Assembly (NCBI RefSeq): GCF_000711795.1
Contig: NZ_KL543977.1
Span: 115,664 to 179,663, forward strand
Source: Vibrio pacinii DSM 19139
GTDB taxonomy: Bacteria; Pseudomonadota; Gammaproteobacteria; Enterobacterales; Vibrionaceae
Reading direction: 5' to 3'
DNA length: 64,000 nt
Of the stretch, positions 59,900 through 64,000 are shown piece by piece. A model generated the notes under the pieces. That model made no database searches. It saw only the letters and a list, made by a program, of their open reading frames with translations, and was not told the DNA's origin. The position numbers and the translations under genes are program-made. Within the stretch, counting starts at the first letter, position 1; each line of letters opens with the position of its first letter.

Positions 59900-61165
59900 T
59901 TACTCTCCTTTGCTCTGCCAATGCTCTAGTACTTCACCCACCGTGTGGAATGAACCGACGACAAGAATGACATCGTCTTTAGTCGCGTTTGTCATCGCTG
60001 CTTTAAAAGCACTGACAGGGTTATCGTATTGTTGCGTTTGATGGGCCAAATGTTGGGTCAACTCGTGCGCTTTAGCCGCACGTGGACCAGACAAGGAGGC
60101 CGGATACCAGTGCTCAGCAATCGGCGCTAAAACTTCCAATGTCGCTGCAATATCTTTGTCGTGTAGCATCGCAACCACTGTGTGAATCGTTTGAGTTGGA
60201 TAGTGCTGTTTTACGCGCTCGACCAAATATTGGGCAGAATGAGGATTATGCGCCACATCCAGTAAAACAGTTGGCTGTTGCGATATCACCTGCATACGCC
60301 CAGGTAAAGTAGCTCGCTCTAAGCCATTAACGATATTAACATCCGACAGGTCTAGATTCGCCGTGGCTAATGCCATTAACGCCGTGGCAGCGTTGGGCAA
60401 CGGTAAACTAGGCAATGGGAGTTGCTCTAAACAGTAGCTGCCATGCGTCCATTGCCACTGCGTGTCACTGGTTTGCTCAAAGCGGTACTGAATATCGACT
60501 TGATAAAACTCCGCGCCTATGTCGTCGGCGTGGGCTGCGACTGTCACGGGAGCTTTAGGCTGACCACAAATTGCTGGTCTACCACTACGGTAGATACCCG
60601 CTTTTTCAAAACCAATTACGTTAATGTCATCACCGAGCCAATCTACATGGTCAATCGCTAAACTGGTGATAACCGAAACATCGTGATCGACAACATTAGT
60701 GGCATCTAAACGCCCGCCAAGGCCAACTTCGAGCAGCACGACATCGACATTCTCAGTTTGGAACAGGCGCAAGGCGGCCAATGTGCCATATTCAAAAAAG
60801 CTTAGACTGATCTCACCGCGCTGTTTCTCAATGAAATCAAACGATTGGGCGATTTTATCATCGGCCATATCTTGGCCATTGATGCGCACGCGTTCGTTAT
60901 AACGAATCAGGTGTGGCGAACTATAAACGCCGACAGAATACCCTGCATCAAGCAGTATCGCCTCCATTAAAGCGCAGGTAGACCCTTTGCCATTGGTACC
61001 AGCGACAGTAATAACAGTAGGAGCGGGTTTGGTCAGGTTGGCTGACTGAGCGACGGCTTGAACGCGTTCAAGACCGAGGTCGATTGCTGAAGTGTGGATG
61101 TTAGTTAAATAATCAAGCCACATCGATAGAGGTGATGTGGCTTGAGGAATTTGGTGTTGACTCAT
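59900..61165 (-). CDS. folC: Folylpolyglutamate synthase / dihydrofolate synthase FolC
   Basis: FolC makes dihydrofolate and adds glutamate tails to folates. The P-loop VAGTNGKGSTCALMEAIL, GVYSSPHLIRYNERVRING and VLLEVGLGGRLDATNVVD are characteristic, as is LLDVAHNPHSA in the C-terminal domain. Length 421 matches E. coli (422). It lies 44 bases after accD and immediately before dedD. Confidence 0.96.
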   Translation of the reverse strand: MSQHQIPQATSPLSMWLDYLTNIHTSAIDLGLERVQAVAQSANLTKPAPTVITVAGTNGKGSTCALMEAILLDAGYSVGVYSSPHLIRYNERVRINGQDMADDKIAQSFDFIEKQRGEISLSFFEYGTLAALRLFQTENVDVVLLEVGLGGRLDATNVVDHDVSVITSLAIDHVDWLGDDINVIGFEKAGIYRSGRPAICGQPKAPVTVAAHADDIGAEFYQVDIQYRFEQTSDTQWQWTHGSYCLEQLPLPSLPLPNAATALMALATANLDLSDVNIVNGLERATLPGRMQVISQQPTVLLDVAHNPHSAQYLVERVKQHYPTQTIHTVVAMLHDKDIAATLEVLAPIAEHWYPASLSGPRAAKAHELTQHLAHQTQQYDNPVSAFKAAMTNATKDDVILVVGSFHTVGEVLEHWQSKGE

Positions 61166-61209
61166 CTAACTTTAACCAATTGATTGTGGTTGCTTGTTAG
61201 TGAGTTACT

Positions 61210-62136
61210 TTACCCTTTTTCGTCCGCTTCTGGTACAGAATAAGCAGCTTGATTTGGTGAATCGTTAACAGAAACCACCAAAGGTGATGATTTATTGTTC
61301 ATCTTCGCCATTAGGCTACCAATACGCTGACGCATTTCACGGCGATCAACGATCATGTCGATAGCACCGTGATCCAATAGGAACTCACTGCGTTGGAAAC
61401 CTTCAGGGAGATCTTCACGTACTGTTTGCTCAATAACACGACGACCAGCAAAACCGATTAGGGCTTTAGGCTCGCCAATGTTGATGTCACCAAGCATTGC
61501 CAGACTTGCCGATACACCACCCATAGTTGGGTCAGTCATTACCGAGATAAACGGTAGACCTTTAGCCGACAAACGCTCAAGTGCTGCACTGGTTTTTGCC
61601 ATCTGCATCAATGACATCAGCGCTTCTTGCATACGCGCGCCGCCACTGGCCGAGAAACAAACCAAACCACACTCGTTTTCGATGGCCGCTTCTACCGCAC
61701 GCACAAATCGAGCGCCGACTACCGATCCCATAGAGCCACCCATAAATGAGAACTCAAAGGCACAGGCAACGATCGGCTGGCTAAGAAGCTCGCCTTTCAT
61801 TACGATCAAGGCGTCTTTCTCTCCACTATTTTTCTGTGCAGCTGAGAGACGATCTTTGTACTTTTTCGAATCACGGAACTTAAGCTTATCTTGTGGCTCA
61901 AGCTCACTAGCAAGTTCGACACGATTTCCCTCATCAAGGAAAGTCTCGAGACGACGACGTGCTCTCATTCGCATGTGATGGTCACATTTCGGACACACTT
62001 CTAGGTTACGCTCAAGTTCAGCGTGGTAAAGCACCTGTTCACATGAAGTACATTTAGTCCAAACCCCTTCAGGGATAGACGCTTTACGAGAAGTAACGAT
62101 GTTGCTTTTTTCTAAAATCTTTTCAAGCCAACTCAT
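61210..62136 (-). CDS. accD: Acetyl-CoA carboxylase carboxyltransferase subunit beta AccD
   Basis: AccD with AccA transfers carboxyl from carboxybiotin to acetyl-CoA, the first step of fatty acid synthesis. A four-cysteine zinc ribbon is at the N-terminus (CTSCEQ and CPKC). The catalytic part has SASGGARMQEALMSLMQMAKT and DPTMGGVSASLAMLGD. Length 308 is normal. It is upstream of folC and dedD in the same direction. Confidence 0.97.
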   Translation of the reverse strand: MSWLEKILEKSNIVTSRKASIPEGVWTKCTSCEQVLYHAELERNLEVCPKCDHHMRMRARRRLETFLDEGNRVELASELEPQDKLKFRDSKKYKDRLSAAQKNSGEKDALIVMKGELLSQPIVACAFEFSFMGGSMGSVVGARFVRAVEAAIENECGLVCFSASGGARMQEALMSLMQMAKTSAALERLSAKGLPFISVMTDPTMGGVSASLAMLGDINIGEPKALIGFAGRRVIEQTVREDLPEGFQRSEFLLDHGAIDMIVDRREMRQRIGSLMAKMNNKSSPLVVSVNDSPNQAAYSVPEADEKG

Positions 62137-62311
62137 GGAAGACCTTTTCTATCTACTCCCGCGCTAAATGCGCAGGATACAAATTCTGAATTTACGCGTG
62201 AGGATTAAAGCATATTAAATGCCAAGTGTAGACAAAAAACTGGTTGTACCTATTTTTTGACTGCAAATCTCACACACTAAAGCTCTGATTATTTGAACAA
62301 TTTATCACGAT

Positions 62312-63106
62312 TTAGTTCAGGTTGTTTGGCAAAAATAGTGGCCCAATCGGCACTCTTGGCAATTCAAACTCAGTAGGATAATCGACATCCACTAAGTAAA
62401 GCCCTTCCGCTTTCGCAGTTGCACCAGCCAATTTACGGTCTTTAGCCTTTAACAACCACTCAATCCACTCTGGCTGTTGTTCACCACGTCCAACACAAAT
62501 CAAGCTACCAGTGATATTGCGCACCATATGATGAACGAAAGCGTTGGCCTTGATGTCAATAACAACATACTGACCATGACGAGTAACATCAAGGTGGATA
62601 AGGTTTCGCCACGGACTTCGCGATTGACAGTGCGTTGCCCGAAAGGACGTAAAATCATTTTCACCGAGCAAATATTGCCCTGCTTGATGCATTTTCTGTT
62701 CGTCAAGCTCACCGTGATAATGGCTCACCCCAGAAGAGAGGATCCCAGGACGCAGTGCGCTATTAAATATAATATAACGATAACGACGTGCCGTCGCAGA
62801 GAACCGAGCATGAAACTCTTCAGGAACCTCTTTGGCCCATCGCACCGTGATGTCATTAGGTAAGTTAGCGTTAGCGCCCATTGTCCAAGCTACCATTTTA
62901 CGTGTCGCGGTGGTATCAAAGTGCACCACTTGACCTGTGCCATGTACACCGGCATCAGTTCGTCCGGCACACTGAACTTCAATCGGATGGTTCGCGACAA
63001 CGCTTAACGCGCGTTCTACTTTCTCTTGAACGCTCTTAACCTCTTTTTGGCGCTGCCAGCCATAGTATTGAGTACCATTGTATTCGATACATAAAGCTAT
63101 TCTCAT
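62312..63106 (-). CDS. truA: tRNA pseudouridine synthase TruA
   Basis: TruA forms pseudouridine at positions 38-40 of tRNA anticodon arms. The catalytic aspartate is in CAGRTDAGVHGTGQVVHF, and YRYIIFNSALRPG and NAFVHHMVRNITGSL are conserved. I use ATG 63106 (264 residues); a TTG one codon upstream is unlikely. It lies between the hubP-like gene and accD, as in Vibrio and Pseudomonas. Confidence 0.96.
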   Translation of the reverse strand: MRIALCIEYNGTQYYGWQRQKEVKSVQEKVERALSVVANHPIEVQCAGRTDAGVHGTGQVVHFDTTATRKMVAWTMGANANLPNDITVRWAKEVPEEFHARFSATARRYRYIIFNSALRPGILSSGVSHYHGELDEQKMHQAGQYLLGENDFTSFRATHCQSRSPWRNLIHLDVTRHGQYVVIDIKANAFVHHMVRNITGSLICVGRGEQQPEWIEWLLKAKDRKLAGATAKAEGLYLVDVDYPTEFELPRVPIGPLFLPNNLN

Positions 63107-63158
63107 CAACTTGTTCTCGCTGGATTGATTGACCTAAAATGGGGCCGGAAGTATATAC

Positions 63159-63192
63159 CAAAAAACAAAGGGGCTAAACCGCCCCTTTGTTT
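63159..63192 (-). terminator. Terminator after the hubP/fimV-like gene
   Basis: Stem CAAAGGGGC / GCCCCTTTG with a six-base loop and T6 on the minus strand, 16 bases after the stop. Confidence 0.9.
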
Positions 63193-63205
63193 ACTTGATG
63201 AAGCT

Positions 63206-64000
63206 TCAACCTCGGTTGATCGCATCAATCAGATTTTTTGCCTCACGACGAATATCATCACTGCCATCAACAATCGCTTCTTCAAGCAGCTTTATCGCAC
63301 CTTGTGAGTCATTCATTTCAATATAGATTTTGGCTAAATCAAGCTTACCAGCCGCTTCTGAGTTTGCATCAATATCCGTTGCATCACCAATGTCACCAAT
63401 AACATCTGGGAAGTCATTCAAGCCAACATCGAGCTTAAGTTCGTCATTAACCTCTTGCTGCTCTTCCGATTCAACCTCGGCCATCAGTTCATCAATAGTG
63501 CGGTATTGGCTTTGTGTTGGGTCAAACTCTTCAAGTTCGGGTTGATCGCCCCAGTTCTCATTCAACACCTGAGCTTGCTCGGGCAAGTTGTCTTGTGCCC
63601 AAATGGCTTGCTCATCTTCAGGAATATCATCGCTTATCTGAGCTTGTTGCTCGGGAGACAGGCTGAAACCGTTCCAATCTTCACCCATCTCCAACATGGC
63701 CTCAATATCCATGCCTGCACTATCCGATGTCACACTATCAATAGGGCCATCGAAAGAGAATCCACTCGACTGCACTTCGTCTTCTGCTAACAATTCATCG
63801 AAGGCTTGTTGGTCAAACTCTTGATGAGCCATAGCAATTTGCTCTGCACTCACCTTGCTTTCTGATGGGATCTCTTCAAGCTCTGGTAGATCCATTGCAT
63901 CTAAGCCAAAATCTTCATCTCCAGGCAAATCGTTGTCCGATGAAGGTTCGGCATCCGCTAGGGCGTCCTCTTCGCCATACTCTGGCAACTCAAGCTCATC
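63206..64000 (-). CDS. hubP: HubP/FimV-like polar landmark protein, C-terminal part only
   Basis: The open frame runs off the window, so only the last 264 residues are present. They are highly acidic with repeated D/E-rich stretches and end in the FimV C-terminal motif AGKLDLAKIYIEMNDSQGAIKLLEEAI and REAKNLIDAI, a TPR-like helical domain. In Vibrio, HubP is a large polar transmembrane protein that recruits ParA1, ParC and FlhG. The place next to truA agrees with that gene. The N-terminal LysM and membrane parts are outside the window and could not be checked. Confidence 0.88.
   Translation of the reverse strand, partial: DELELPEYGEEDALADAEPSSDNDLPGDEDFGLDAMDLPELEEIPSESKVSAEQIAMAHQEFDQQAFDELLAEDEVQSSGFSFDGPIDSVTSDSAGMDIEAMLEMGEDWNGFSLSPEQQAQISDDIPEDEQAIWAQDNLPEQAQVLNENWGDQPELEEFDPTQSQYRTIDELMAEVESEEQQEVNDELKLDVGLNDFPDVIGDIGDATDIDANSEAAGKLDLAKIYIEMNDSQGAIKLLEEAIVDGSDDIRREAKNLIDAINRG

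Noticed and set aside
61478..61978. 166-codon ORF opposite to accD
   Set aside because: Antisense shadow of AccD; no own ribosome binding site or family motif.
1..64000. CRISPR arrays, insertion sequences, prophage, tRNA/rRNA genes
   Set aside because: I looked for evenly spaced repeats, transposase motifs, integrase motifs and tRNA-like CCA-ended cloverleaf sequences and saw none. This was by eye, so a divergent example could be missed.

Overview
The window is chromosomal DNA from a marine gammaproteobacterium, most likely a Vibrio or close relative. The evidence is protein-level: TssB/TssC of the VipA/VipB type, the flhA-flhF-flhG-fliA-cheYZAB block carrying parC/parP, a hubP/fimV-like gene beside truA, tandem fadL genes next to fadIJ, and a FeoC with only one cysteine. 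No species can be named from the sequence. No tRNA, rRNA, CRISPR array, insertion sequence or prophage was seen.

Layout. (1) 1-3302, minus: edge of a type VI secretion cluster (tssC partial, tssB, a Sel1-repeat protein, a PAAR tip protein). (2) 3303-4235: AT-rich spacer and a small YkgJ-type cysteine-cluster gene. (3) 4252-9927, minus: recR, ybaB, dnaX, apt, ybaN with a 43-residue membrane protein before it, and an rssB-like regulator. (4) 10167-20246: fatty acid region with a LysR regulator, a YdjA-like nitroreductase, fadJ/fadI, a small ORF with its own terminator, an ECF sigma/anti-sigma pair and two fadL porins. (5) 20324-28189, minus: mlaA and the full ccmABCDEFGHI cytochrome c maturation operon. 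(6) 28377-40983, minus: one long motility/chemotaxis operon, flhA flhF flhG fliA cheY cheZ cheA cheB parC parP cheW and a DUF2802 gene, with a candidate sigma-54 promoter in front of flhA. (7) 41176-47883: sixA, a large pitrilysin-type protease, yecM, argS and a HIT gene. (8) 47921-57182: metal uptake, feoABC and znuA/znuCB, separated by a structured intergenic region and an unusual 1101-residue membrane AraC-type regulator. (9) 57255-64000, minus: purF, cvpA, dedD, folC, accD, truA and the 3' end of a hubP/fimV-like gene.

Several themes connect the genes. Cell-pole organisation is represented by HubP, ParC/ParP, FlhF/FlhG and the Che proteins. Fatty acid import and beta-oxidation (FadL x2, FadI, FadJ) share a visible FadR-type operator and a PsrA-type palindrome. 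Iron and zinc uptake show Fur-like and Zur-like boxes, and cvpA-purF has a PurR box.

The most rewarding points for a second look are a textbook A AAA AAG frameshift site in dnaX followed at once by a -1 stop; a probable AUU start codon in ybaN; three near-identical motifs in the CheA linker; the FadR/PsrA double operator; a hairpin-rich element between feoA and the AraC-type gene that may be an unannotated RNA; and the unusual architecture of that AraC-type membrane regulator.
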